From Postechiella sp039985655 (GTDB lineage Bacteria > Bacteroidota > Bacteroidia > Flavobacteriales > Flavobacteriaceae), in assembly GCA_039985655.1 (NCBI GenBank), contig JBDWSF010000016.1, positions 62,001 through 126,000 of the forward strand: a stretch of 64,000 nt of DNA. Reading direction: 5' to 3'. Position numbers and translations under genes: made by a program. The notes beneath the pieces are model-generated. The model was not told the origin of the DNA, made no database searches, and saw only the letters and a list, made by a program, of their open reading frames with translations. Positions 42,641 through 51,900 of this stretch are shown in pieces (the first letter of the stretch is position 1; every line of letters begins with the position of its first letter).

Positions 42641-42883
42641 AGCAAATTGTGTTAACCAAAATAGCTTATTATATATAGGTTTCTTTTCTGGAACAAAATA
42701 ATGTACAATAAGTACAAAGAGCATTAAATATACCCATCCTAACATGGCAACGTGCGAATGTGCATGGATTAAAAACCTATAATTAAAATTAATAGTTCCA
42801 ATAAATGCATAGCGTAACACCACGCCTATTAGTGCTGCAATTAAAAAATTAATTAAACATGTTACTAAAAGCTTCTTTGGCAT
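42640..42883 (-). pseudogene. Truncated haem-copper-oxidase-subunit-I-like membrane protein
   Basis: On the minus strand an ATG at 42883 starts M-P-K-K-L-L-V-T-C-L-I-N-F and continues with two hydrophobic helices containing H-A-H-S-H-V-A-M-L-G-W-V-Y. This is typical of membrane proteins related to cytochrome oxidase subunit I that occur near nitrogen-oxide genes. After about residue 81 (L-T-Q-F-A-V-V) the frame runs into the antisense of the norB remnant and stops being meaningful. Only the first fifth or so of such a protein remains. Confidence 0.7.
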
Positions 42884-42938
42884 TTTAATGGCTTTCTAAA
42901 TACTAAATATAGTCATTCAATATAGAATATTAATAATT

Positions 42939-42973
42939 AAAAATTCCAGAAAAGTTGCCCATTCTGGAATTTA
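42939..42973 (-). terminator. Terminator of the rrf2-ric operon
   Basis: AAATTCCAGAA and TTCTGGAATTT form a hairpin about 47 bases past the ric stop codon, with T-rich sequence on the minus strand. Confidence 0.8.
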
Positions 42974-43019
42974 GAAATCATAAAACTAGAAAAATGGTTT
43001 AACCCATTTTGGCTATTAA

Positions 43020-43793
43020 TCAAGTAAATTGTTGTTCTAGTTTTATAGCTTTAGGGAATAAAATATTATTTTCTAAATGAATGTGTAAATGCAAATCTTT
43101 TTCAAATTCATCCAACATAGCATAAGTTACTTTAAAAGTATTACAAGCATCCGCAGGTGGATTATAGTTATTTGTTAATTCAGCAATCTCTCTAAAACGC
43201 ACACCTTCATTATCATGCTCGTGTTTCATCATTTCAATCGGATTTTCAACAGTTCCAAAATGGGGAGCTTCAATCGCTTTTTGACTTATAGTGGCGTTCA
43301 CCATTTTTTTAACAAACGGAAAAAGTATTAATTCTTCTTTTTTCATATGTGCAGCTAACTCGCCCGCTGAAGCAGTAAAAAGTTCATTAATTTTAAACAA
43401 CTCAGGATATCTTTCTCCATGCACTCTGCATAATTTATCTAAAAATTGACGTAATACAGGTATTTTCTCTTCTACATATCGGTGATGTTTCTTTTCTATA
43501 TAATCAATCAACAAATCTATTGGCCATGATTTGTAATCTATAGACTGATCTGCTTTAGAGTTTAAAACCGTATCCAATTTCTCAAGTAATTCATTAACAT
43601 CAATCCTATTTTTTTCGCAAACTTCTTCTACGGTTCTTTGTCCTCTACAACAAAAATCTATGCCATAGTTTACAAATACTGCCGCTGTTCTAAAATCGTC
43701 TGCTACAAATTGCCCAATTTGTTTTTGAGCGTTATTATTTAATATTTCCATAACGTCTTTTATTTCGGATAAATACATCCTATTTATATTCAA
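43020..43793 (-). CDS. ric: Iron-sulfur cluster repair di-iron protein
   Basis: Ric (ScdA/YtfE) repairs iron-sulfur clusters damaged by nitric oxide or oxidants. The 257-residue product has the short N-terminal ScdA domain (about residues 18-75, with G-I-D-F-C-C-R-G) and a C-terminal hemerythrin-like domain with metal-ligand motifs H-H-R-Y-V, H-M-K-K-E-E-L, K-H-E-H-D and H-I-H-L-E-N. It lies 6 bases downstream of an Rrf2 regulator and beside the nos/nor region, consistent with NO stress. Confidence 0.94.
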   Translation of the reverse strand: MNINRMYLSEIKDVMEILNNNAQKQIGQFVADDFRTAAVFVNYGIDFCCRGQRTVEEVCEKNRIDVNELLEKLDTVLNSKADQSIDYKSWPIDLLIDYIEKKHHRYVEEKIPVLRQFLDKLCRVHGERYPELFKINELFTASAGELAAHMKKEELILFPFVKKMVNATISQKAIEAPHFGTVENPIEMMKHEHDNEGVRFREIAELTNNYNPPADACNTFKVTYAMLDEFEKDLHLHIHLENNILFPKAIKLEQQFT

Positions 43794-43799
43794 ATTTTT

Positions 43800-44234
43800 T
43801 TAAACTTTTAAAAATGCCATTCCTGACTTTATATTTAAAGCCAATTCTTCTAAATTTGTGTTTTCTAACATATCCTTAAGTTCATCGCGTACAATTTTAA
43901 ACTTATCGTGCACAGGACATGGATGATTTTCATCGCATGCATGCAACCCTAACCCACAACCACTATAAATACTATCTCCATCTATAGCATTTACAATTTG
44001 TGATAGTTTAATGGCTTTTATGTCTTTCTTATTAATTTCGAATCCACCGTAGGCGCCTTTAATAGAATTAATAACTTTATGTCTTACTAAGGCTTGTAAT
44101 ATTTTCGCAGTAAATGCTTGTGGAGAATCTATTTCTTTTGCAATTTCCTTAGGACTAACACGTTGTCCTTCAAAAGATTTTGTAGCAATAAAAATAGTTG
44201 CTTTTATACCGTATTCGCAAGCTTTTGAAAACAT
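43800..44234 (-). CDS. Rrf2-family iron-sulfur regulator, possibly NsrR-like
   Basis: The 144-residue protein has the N-terminal winged helix of Rrf2 regulators (M-F-S-K-A-C-E-Y-G-I-K-A-T-I-F-I-A, A-K-E-I-D-S-P-Q-A-F-T-A-K-I-L-Q-A-L). Three cluster-binding cysteines follow in C-x6-C-x5-C (C-G-L-G-L-H-A-C-D-E-N-H-P-C). In this family the pattern fits a [2Fe-2S] or [4Fe-4S] sensor of NO or redox state. It precedes ric in one operon. NsrR-like function is inferred from context. Confidence 0.9.
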   Translation of the reverse strand: MFSKACEYGIKATIFIATKSFEGQRVSPKEIAKEIDSPQAFTAKILQALVRHKVINSIKGAYGGFEINKKDIKAIKLSQIVNAIDGDSIYSGCGLGLHACDENHPCPVHDKFKIVRDELKDMLENTNLEELALNIKSGMAFLKV

Positions 44235-44249
44235 AAATTTAATTTAATA

Positions 44250-44257
44250 CAAATATA
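44250..44257 (-). promoter_or_regulatory. Promoter -7 element of the rrf2-ric operon
   Basis: On the minus strand TATATTTG matches TAnnTTTG and lies 15 bases before the ATG at 44234. Confidence 0.6.
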
Positions 44258-44297
44258 TAAAGATTATTTTAAATAGGATAAATTCATCTTAATTGAT

Positions 44298-44648
44298 TTA
44301 AGAATACTTATTTTTAAACCAAACCTTTTGCCATTCGCGTCTCAAAATTAAAAAAGAAACATCTTCTGCTAATTTAACAACATCGTCTCCATCTAATGCT
44401 TTTACTTGTTTTTCGGAAACATCAATGATATACAATAAGCTTAAATAGTCGGTAAACTTTTCTTGAATGAGTTTATAAACCGTTTCGTGAAGTATTAACT
44501 TTAAACTAGAAGGTAAAACTTCTTCATGAAAATCTAAATCGACATTAGCTAAAAGGAAGTCCTTGTTCAGCTGAATTATCATTTTTTTGTATAAATCTAA
44601 TTGATTGGCTTCATCAATCAAATCATTAAAGGTCGTTGGTAACTGCAT
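44298..44648 (-). CDS. Conserved protein downstream of polyprenyl synthase, unknown function
   Basis: The 116-residue product is soluble, mostly helical and slightly acidic (F-N-D-L-I-D-E-A-N-Q-L-D-L-Y-K-K-M-I), with R-R-E-W-Q-K-V-W-F near its end. Its ATG shares one base with the stop of the polyprenyl synthase gene, so the two are translationally coupled. I believe the pairing recurs in Flavobacteriaceae, but I know of no function. Confidence 0.75.
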   Translation of the reverse strand: MQLPTTFNDLIDEANQLDLYKKMIIQLNKDFLLANVDLDFHEEVLPSSLKLILHETVYKLIQEKFTDYLSLLYIIDVSEKQVKALDGDDVVKLAEDVSFLILRREWQKVWFKNKYS

Positions 44649-45622
44649 TATACGGTTCTGCTCATTAAATTATTACCAAACGTTTTTAAAAGGGCTTTTT
44701 TATCGTCCGATATATTTAAAGTTTCTAAAACCGAAAATGCCTTATTGGTATAGTTTTCAATTTCTTGCTTTGTTTTATCTGTTGCTTCAGTAAAAATAAA
44801 TAAACGTTTCACGATATCTATCTTATCACTATTATCATCTAAGTTCTTACTAAACAGATCTTCTAATGTTTCTTTATCTTCTTTTGAAGCAAACTCTAGA
44901 GCTTTTAAATATAAATAGGTTTTTTTGTTTTCCATAATATCACCCCCAACTTGTTTTCCAAAAGTTTCAGGATCTCCAAAAGCATCTAAATAGTCGTCTT
45001 GCAATTGAAATGCTATACCAAGGTTTCTACCAAAACCATAAATACTATTCTGATCTTCACTTGAAGCATTCGCAACAATAGCACCCATTTTCATAGCAGC
45101 ACCCACTAAAACAGCTGTTTTATATTCAATCATTTTTAAATACTCTGGAATAGTAACATCGTTTCTCGTTTCAAAATCGACATCATATTGCTGACCTTCA
45201 CAAACCTCTAAAGCTGTTTTACTAAATAATTTTGCTAAAGATTGAAATACACTAGCATCATAATTTTCGAAAAGTTGATATGCCATAATTAACATAGCAT
45301 CTCCAGAAAGAATCCCTGTATTAATATTCCATTTTTCGTGTACTGTTATTTGTCCACGACGTAATGGGGCATCGTCCATAATATCGTCATGAACCAACGA
45401 AAAATTATGAAACACTTCAATACTTAAAGCAGCATCTAAAGCTTTTTTAAAATCGATACCAAAAATTTCGGAAGACATTAATGTTAAAACTGGTCGTAAA
45501 CGTTTTCCGCCTAAATTTAAAATATATTGAATAGGATCGTAAAGCCCTTTTGGCTCTTTCACAACCGCATATTCTTCTAAATATTTAATAAACGCGTCTT
45601 GGTATTTTTCTATGGAAAGCAT
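44648..45622 (-). CDS. Polyprenyl (farnesyl/geranylgeranyl-type) diphosphate synthase
   Basis: The enzyme condenses isopentenyl diphosphate with allylic diphosphates, supplying precursors for quinones, carotenoids or lipid carriers. The ATG at 45622 is chosen; an in-frame TTG upstream adds six unlikely residues. The 324-residue product has the first Asp-rich motif D-D-I-M-D-D followed by L-R-R-G, and the second Asp-rich motif D-D-Y-L-D. G-G-K-R-L-R-P lies near the start. Chain length cannot be fixed by eye. Confidence 0.94.
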   Translation of the reverse strand: MLSIEKYQDAFIKYLEEYAVVKEPKGLYDPIQYILNLGGKRLRPVLTLMSSEIFGIDFKKALDAALSIEVFHNFSLVHDDIMDDAPLRRGQITVHEKWNINTGILSGDAMLIMAYQLFENYDASVFQSLAKLFSKTALEVCEGQQYDVDFETRNDVTIPEYLKMIEYKTAVLVGAAMKMGAIVANASSEDQNSIYGFGRNLGIAFQLQDDYLDAFGDPETFGKQVGGDIMENKKTYLYLKALEFASKEDKETLEDLFSKNLDDNSDKIDIVKRLFIFTEATDKTKQEIENYTNKAFSVLETLNISDDKKALLKTFGNNLMSRTV

Positions 45623-45697
45623 TCCGTAAAAATAAAGCAATTCGTCTTATTAAAAAATATGAAAGTATAATTAGTATTAAAAAAAAGTTAAAACTTT

Positions 45698-45725
45698 GGA
45701 AACTATTTTGGTTTTTAAAGTTTCC
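45698..45725. promoter_or_regulatory. Possible operator of the TetR-type regulator
   Basis: GGAAAC and GTTTCC, 16 bases apart, form a dyad covering the -33 region of the promoter whose -7 element is TATTTTTG (45731-45738). The position would allow autorepression. Confidence 0.35.
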
Positions 45726-45730
45726 TGGGT

Positions 45731-45738
45731 TATTTTTG
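45731..45738 (+). promoter_or_regulatory. Promoter -7 element of the efflux operon
   Basis: TATTTTTG matches TAnnTTTG and ends only 9 bases before the ATG at 45748, implying a very short leader. Confidence 0.5.
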
Positions 45739-45747
45739 CACCGCATT

Positions 45748-46353
45748 ATGAATGAAAAAATATTATTAGGAGCTACAGAATTATTTTTAAACTACGGGTT
45801 TAAAAGTGTAACTATGGACGATATAGCCAACACTTTAGGTATTTCTAAAAAAACAATTTATCAACATTACGATAATAAAACAAAACTGGTTGAAGCCACC
45901 GCGCTTCATCTATTTGATTGTATTTCTACCGGAATAGATCAAATTTGTGCAATAGAAATGAATCCTATTGAAGAAATTTACAACATCAAGCAATTTGTAA
46001 TGGAACATTTGAAAGATGAAAAGTCATCACCTCAATATCAGTTGCAAAAATATTATCCTAAAATATTTAAAACATTAAAAGGTAAACAATTTGAAGTCAT
46101 GCAAACTTGCGTTACAGCCAACTTAACAAGAGGCATTAATCAAGGCTTATATAGAGATAATATAAATGTAGATTTTATTGCCAGAATTTATTTTAACTCG
46201 ATGTTGGCTATTAAGGACAAAGATTTATTTCCTCACCTACAATTTTCAATGAACATGCTTATGAGTAATTATTTAGAATACCACTTACGTGGCATTAGCA
46301 CACAAAAAGGACTTGAAACACTTAATAAATTTATAACATCAAATCAATCATAA
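45748..46353 (+). CDS. TetR/AcrR-family regulator of an RND efflux operon
   Basis: The ATG at 45748 is preferred to the in-frame TTG at 45736, which overlaps the promoter. The 201-residue protein has the N-terminal TetR DNA-binding domain (A-T-E-L-F-L-N-Y-G-F-K-S-V-T-M-D-D-I-A, then L-G-I-S-K-K-T-I-Y-Q-H-Y) and a variable ligand-binding domain. It is the first gene, 2 bases before tolC, of a regulator-outer membrane-adaptor-pump operon, so it is expected to control that pump. Confidence 0.92.
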   Translation: MNEKILLGATELFLNYGFKSVTMDDIANTLGISKKTIYQHYDNKTKLVEATALHLFDCISTGIDQICAIEMNPIEEIYNIKQFVMEHLKDEKSSPQYQLQKYYPKIFKTLKGKQFEVMQTCVTANLTRGINQGLYRDNINVDFIARIYFNSMLAIKDKDLFPHLQFSMNMLMSNYLEYHLRGISTQKGLETLNKFITSNQS

Positions 46354-46355
46354 AA

Positions 46356-47699
46356 ATGAATAACAAACTAATTTTAATCTTTAGTTTACTATGTAGTCTT
46401 ACGCTATTTTCCCAAGAAGATAAACAAAGTTTCTCTTTACAAGAAGCCATAGATTATGCATTAGAAAACAACAGAACTGCAAAAAATGCAGCACTAGATA
46501 TTAAAGCTGCCGAAAAACAAAAATGGGAAACTATTGCAACAGGATTGCCACAACTTAGTGGTACTGTTGACTATCAGGATTTTATAAAACAACAAATACA
46601 AGTAAACCCTGCAAGTCTTTTTGGTGGTCCAGAAGGTGAGGTTGTTGAAGGTACATTTGGGTTAAAACAAAATGTAAATGCAACAGCTACCTTAAGTCAG
46701 TTATTATTTGATGGGTCTTACCTTGTAGGTTTACAATCTGCAAAAGTATTTTTAGAAATATCTAAAAACGCCAAAATTAAAACCGACTTAGAAGTTAGAA
46801 AAGCAGTAATAAATGCTTACGGTAATGTTTTACTTGCAGAAGAAAGTGTAAATATTTTTGAACGCAACAAAATTGCACTTGAGAAAAACCTCAATGAAAT
46901 AACAAAAATTTATGAAAATGGTTTAGAAGAAGAGGAAAGTGTAGAGCAATTAAAAATAACCTTATCTGGAATTGAAAGTACTTTAAATAATACGGTGAGA
47001 CTAAAAAAAGTAGCTTACCAGATGCTAAACATTAATTTAGGTTTAGACATTAATAACATGACGCTTTTAAGTGACAATTTAGAAACACTAACTGCTCAGA
47101 ATATCGATTTAGGCATAGTAAATAATTCATTTTCAATTGAGAACACTATTGATTATCAAATTGCTGTAAATGATAAAACATCAAAAGAATTATTGGTAAG
47201 ACTAGAAAAGAGTAAAGCCTTACCAACCTTAAGTACTTTTTTAAGCGGTGGTTATTTATCTTATAGTGACAACTTTGATTTCTTAGATACAAATCAAAAA
47301 TATTACGGATATGGTTTGTTCGGTTTAAGTCTAAAAATCCCCCTTTTTAGTTCTGGTTTAAGAAGTGCATCTACTCAACGAGCAAAAATTAATTTAGAAA
47401 AGGCAAATGAAGACTTAGTCGAAACGGAACAACGTATTAAACTACAAATAGCTTCTGCAAAAAGCGATTATCAATTTTCTGTTGAAGACTATAGCAATAA
47501 AAAAGAAAACCTAAACCTTGCCGAACGTATAGAACAAAAGAATCAAACAAAATTTTTTGAAGGTATAGCCTCTAGTTTTGAGCTTAGGCAAGCACAAATT
47601 CAATTGTATAGTGCACAACAAGAATTTTTGCAAGCTATGCTTGATGTTATTAACAATAAAGCGGCACTTGAAACCATTTTAAATTCTACAAATAACTAA
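46356..47699 (+). CDS. TolC-family outer-membrane efflux protein
   Basis: The 447-residue product has a signal peptide (I-L-I-F-S-L-L-C-S-L-T-L-F-S-Q) and two similar halves of long helices with the TolC-type A-I-D-Y-A-L-E-N-N start. Residues 430-447 finish the coiled helices. It forms the trimeric exit duct for the RND pump encoded downstream. Length and operon position are typical. Confidence 0.92.
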   Translation: MNNKLILIFSLLCSLTLFSQEDKQSFSLQEAIDYALENNRTAKNAALDIKAAEKQKWETIATGLPQLSGTVDYQDFIKQQIQVNPASLFGGPEGEVVEGTFGLKQNVNATATLSQLLFDGSYLVGLQSAKVFLEISKNAKIKTDLEVRKAVINAYGNVLLAEESVNIFERNKIALEKNLNEITKIYENGLEEEESVEQLKITLSGIESTLNNTVRLKKVAYQMLNINLGLDINNMTLLSDNLETLTAQNIDLGIVNNSFSIENTIDYQIAVNDKTSKELLVRLEKSKALPTLSTFLSGGYLSYSDNFDFLDTNQKYYGYGLFGLSLKIPLFSSGLRSASTQRAKINLEKANEDLVETEQRIKLQIASAKSDYQFSVEDYSNKKENLNLAERIEQKNQTKFFEGIASSFELRQAQIQLYSAQQEFLQAMLDVINNKAALETILNSTNN

Positions 47700-47717
47700 T
47701 CAAAATCAATCATAAAA

Positions 47718-48887
47718 ATGAAAAATATATACACCCTTTTAATCCTTACATTACTCGTTTCATCTTGTGGGGGCGATAAGAATAAATCAGTTGAAGACAT
47801 TATTGCTACAAAAGATTTAGAGTTAATCCGAAAAAAGAAAACTGAGTTGGATGCTGCAGAACATGAGCTTTCCGCTCAAATAAAACAACTTGAAGTCGAA
47901 ATTAAAAAATTAGACCCTCAAGAAAAAATCCCTTTAGTAACCACATTTACGGCAAAAGAAAGCGTTTTTAACCACTTTGTAGAATTACAAGGAAACGTAA
48001 GCACAAAACAAAACGTTGTTATTTACCCAGAATACTCTGGTATCTTAACTGATGTTTATGTCAAAGAAGGCCAAAAAGTAAGCAAAGGACAAATTTTAGC
48101 ACGTATTGATGATGGTGGTTTAGGTCAACAATTATCACAGTTAAAAATACAAACTGCTTTAGCAAAAACAACTTTTGAACGTCAAGAACGTTTATGGAAT
48201 CAAAAAATTGGAAGTGAAATTCAATATTTACAAGCAAAAGCGACTTACGAAGCTCAAGAGCAAGCTGTAAACCAATTACAACAACAAGTAGGAAAAACAG
48301 TAGTTCGCGCACCATTTACAGGAACGATAGACGACGTCATTACAAAACGTGGCTCTGTTGTTGGGCCAGGACAATCTGAATTATTTAGAATTGTAAATCT
48401 AAAAAACATGTACATTGAAACCGATGTGCCAGAGCGTTATGTCTCTAATGTTACTCCTGGAAAAGATGTTACTATCGATTTTCTTTTTATAGACAAAACT
48501 ATTAACGCTAAAGTACGCCAAGCAGGAAGCTTTATAAATCCAGCTAACAGGACTTTTAAAATAGAAGTTGCTTTACCAAATGCAGATCAAGCTATTAAAC
48601 CAAACTTAACCGCTAAGTTAAAAATTAACGATTATACAAACCCAAAGGCTATATTAATACCACAAAGTATTATTTCTGAAAACGCTGAGGGACAACAATA
48701 TATTTACACGATTACAGGCAAATCTGGTAATAAAGCAGCCGTTAAACGTATCATTATAGAAACTGGAAAAACTCAAGGCGATTTTATCGAAATTTTATCT
48801 GGTTTAGAAAATGGTTTAGAAGTTATTAATGAGGGTGCGAGAAGTGTAAAAGACGGGCAAGAGGTTAAAATTCTAGTTACTGAATAG
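47718..48887 (+). CDS. RND efflux periplasmic adaptor (membrane fusion) lipoprotein
   Basis: The 389-residue protein is a lipoprotein (L-V-S-S-C-G-G) with an N-terminal coiled coil at about residues 30-70 (K-K-T-E-L-D-A-A-E-H-E-L), a lipoyl half-motif (G-I-L-T-D-V-Y-V-K-E-G-Q-K-V-S-K-G-Q), a hairpin, and the beta-barrel part (R-A-P-F-T-G-T-I-D). It links the inner-membrane pump to TolC. Gaps of 18 and 45 bases to its neighbours fit one operon. Confidence 0.93.
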   Translation: MKNIYTLLILTLLVSSCGGDKNKSVEDIIATKDLELIRKKKTELDAAEHELSAQIKQLEVEIKKLDPQEKIPLVTTFTAKESVFNHFVELQGNVSTKQNVVIYPEYSGILTDVYVKEGQKVSKGQILARIDDGGLGQQLSQLKIQTALAKTTFERQERLWNQKIGSEIQYLQAKATYEAQEQAVNQLQQQVGKTVVRAPFTGTIDDVITKRGSVVGPGQSELFRIVNLKNMYIETDVPERYVSNVTPGKDVTIDFLFIDKTINAKVRQAGSFINPANRTFKIEVALPNADQAIKPNLTAKLKINDYTNPKAILIPQSIISENAEGQQYIYTITGKSGNKAAVKRIIIETGKTQGDFIEILSGLENGLEVINEGARSVKDGQEVKILVTE

Positions 48888-48932
48888 TATCATATTTTCC
48901 CTTTCGGGGGAATAAAAAAAGACACATTTATA

Positions 48933-51900
48933 ATGACTAAAGACACAAAACAAAACAAAGTAAATAAAGAATTTGGACTATCGACTTGGGCAATTAACAA
49001 CAAAACAACCATGTATGTTTTGATTTTGTTAATTCTTATTCTTGGTTCTGGAGCCTATTTTAGTATGGCTAGAGAAAATTTTCCAGAAATTAAAGAAACA
49101 AAAATATACATCAGTTCTGTTTACCCAGGAAACACAGCCGAGGATATTGAAAAACTGATTACAGACCCTATTGAAGATAAACTTAAAACGGTAAGTAACG
49201 TTGTAGAAATCACCTCAACATCGCAAGAAGATTACTCTATTGTCGTTGTAGAATTTGATGAAGCTATTTCTGTTGAAGCGGCAAAACAAAAGGTAAAAGA
49301 CGAAATAGATTCTGAAACATCGAGTGAAGATTGGCCAACATTTAACGGCGCTAAAGTGGAGCCAAATATTTTCGACTTAAGCATGTCTGAAGAAATTCCG
49401 ATTCTAAATATTAATATTTCTGGAGATTATCCTGTCGACAAATTAAAAGCTTATGGCGAGTATTTAGAAGATGAAATTGAAAGCTTATTAGAAATAAAAC
49501 AAGTAGATATTCGTGGCGCACAAGACAAAGAAGTTGAAGTTGCTGTAGATATTTATAAAATGATGGCGGCTCAAGTGAGCTTCGATGACATTATTAATAC
49601 CATAAGCAGAGAGAACGTAACCATGTCTGCTGGTAACTTAATTTCTAGCGGGCAAAGACGTACCATAAGAATTATTGGTGAAATTGAAGACCCTAAAGAA
49701 TTAGAAGATTTTGTAGTAAAATCTGAAATGGGAAATTCAATTTACTTAAAAGATGTCGCTAAAGTTACGTTTAAAGACGAAGACAAAACCACCTATGCTA
49801 GAGAATTTGGACATCCTGTTGTAATGCTAGACGTTAAAAAACGTGCTGGCGAAAACATGGTAGACGCCGCCGATAAAATAAGTATTATTGTAGAGAACGC
49901 AATTGCTAATGTGTTTCCACCAGATTTAAAAGTAACCGTTGCTAACGATCAATCGTCAAAAACCATTGGGCAAGTTGACGATTTAGTTAACAACATCATC
50001 TTTGGTATTATACTGGTTGTTACGGTTTTAATGTTCTTCTTAGGATTTAAAAACGCATTGTTTGTAGGTTTCGCTATCCCAATGTCTATGTTTATGTCTT
50101 TAATGATCTTAAACCTACTGGGCTACACCATGAATACCATGATTCTTTTCGGATTAATTATGGGGCTTGGTATGCTGGTAGATAACGGTATTGTGGTTGT
50201 AGAAAACGTATACCGCTTAATGGAGGAAGAAGGATTGAGTCGAGTTGAAGCCGCTAAAAAAGGTATTGGCGAAATTGCATTTCCTATTATTATTTCTACA
50301 GCAACTACAATCGCAGCATTTATTCCACTGGGATTATGGCCTGGCGTTATGGGACAATTCATGATTTATTTCCCTATAACACTCTCGGTCGTTTTAAGTT
50401 CATCATTATTTGTTGCCATCTTTTTCAACTCCGTTTTAGTCTCTCAGTTTATGACTACTGAAGATAAAGACATGCCACTAAAACAAATCATTAAAATATC
50501 TGCGATTATTGGAGGTATTGGTGTATTAATTTTAGCCTTCGGCGGAAGTAATAGAGGTTTAGGAACTTTAATGATTGTTACTATTATTTTACTTTGGATG
50601 TACCGCCTTTTCTTAAGAAGTTGGGCTAACGGGTTTCAAAATAGAATTTTACCAAAATGGGAACGTTTCTACGAAAAATTACTTCGAGGGTCTTTAAAAG
50701 GAAAAAAACCTACTATTATAACTATCGGAACTTTTATTCTACTTTTTGTTGCAATTGGAGGTTTCCTAGCATCAGTGATAAGCCAACGAACTAAGGTGGA
50801 ATTTTTCCCAGACAATACACCTAATCAAATTATTGTTTATATAGAATACCCTGAAGGCACAGATATTAAGAAAACAAACGCCATTACTAAAGATATTGAA
50901 GAACGTGTTTACAACATTATAAACGATGCTGCTTATATAGATGATAAAGGTTTTAATTTCTTAACCGAAAGCGCGGTTTCACAAGTTGGTGAAGGTGCAG
51001 GTAATCCACAAACCGATGGCGGTTCGGCTGCCGAAATGCCACACCGAAGTAAAATTACCGCTACCATGCGTGAATACAAGTTTAGAGATGGTGCCGATAG
51101 TAAAATTCTTCTTAAAAAAGTACAAGAAGGTTTAAAAGGCATTTATCCTGGTATTGCTATTTCTGTTGAAAAAGATGCTGCTGGGCCTCCTGCAGGATAT
51201 CCTATTAATGTAGAACTAGAAGGTAACGACTATGCAGAACTTATAAATACTGCAGAGAAAATGCGAGATTTCATTAACTCTAAAAACATTCAAGGTATTG
51301 ACGAGTTAAAGATTGATGTTAACAAGTCGAAACCTTCCATGATAGTTGAAGTAGATAGAAAGAAAGCAGGAGAACTTGGTGTTACTTCTGGGCAAGTTGG
51401 TCAACAATTACGAAACTCAATTTTTGGAGCCAAGGCAGGTATTTATAAAAAAGATGGTGAAGATTACGATATTTATGTCCGTTTTAATGAAGAAAACAGA
51501 TATAATACCAGTGCCATTTTCAATCAAAAGATCACATTTAGAGATATGGCTTCTGGTCAAATAAAAGAAGTTCCCGTTTCTACAGTTGCGAAACAAAATA
51601 ACACCTCTGGTTTTAGTGCCATAAAGCATAAAGATGTAGAACGTGTTGTAACATTATATTCTGCATTAGCACCTGGATTTACTGATGCAGCTGCTATTGT
51701 ATCTAAAATTCAAAATGAAATGCAAAGTTTCACGGAAAAACCAGATACTGTAAATATCGATTACACAGGACAAATAGAAGAGCAAGCTAAACAAATGGCC
51801 TTTTTAATGGGTGCCTTTTTTACAGGTTTAGGGTTAATATTTTTCATATTAATATTCCAATTTAATTCCGTTTCAAAACCAGGAATTATTATGTTGGCGA

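Noticed and set aside
44287..44303. TCTTAA-N5-TTAAGA dyad as an Rrf2 operator
   Set aside because: It overlaps the stop codon of the upstream gene, lies well before the promoter element and is AT-only, so evidence for an operator is too weak.
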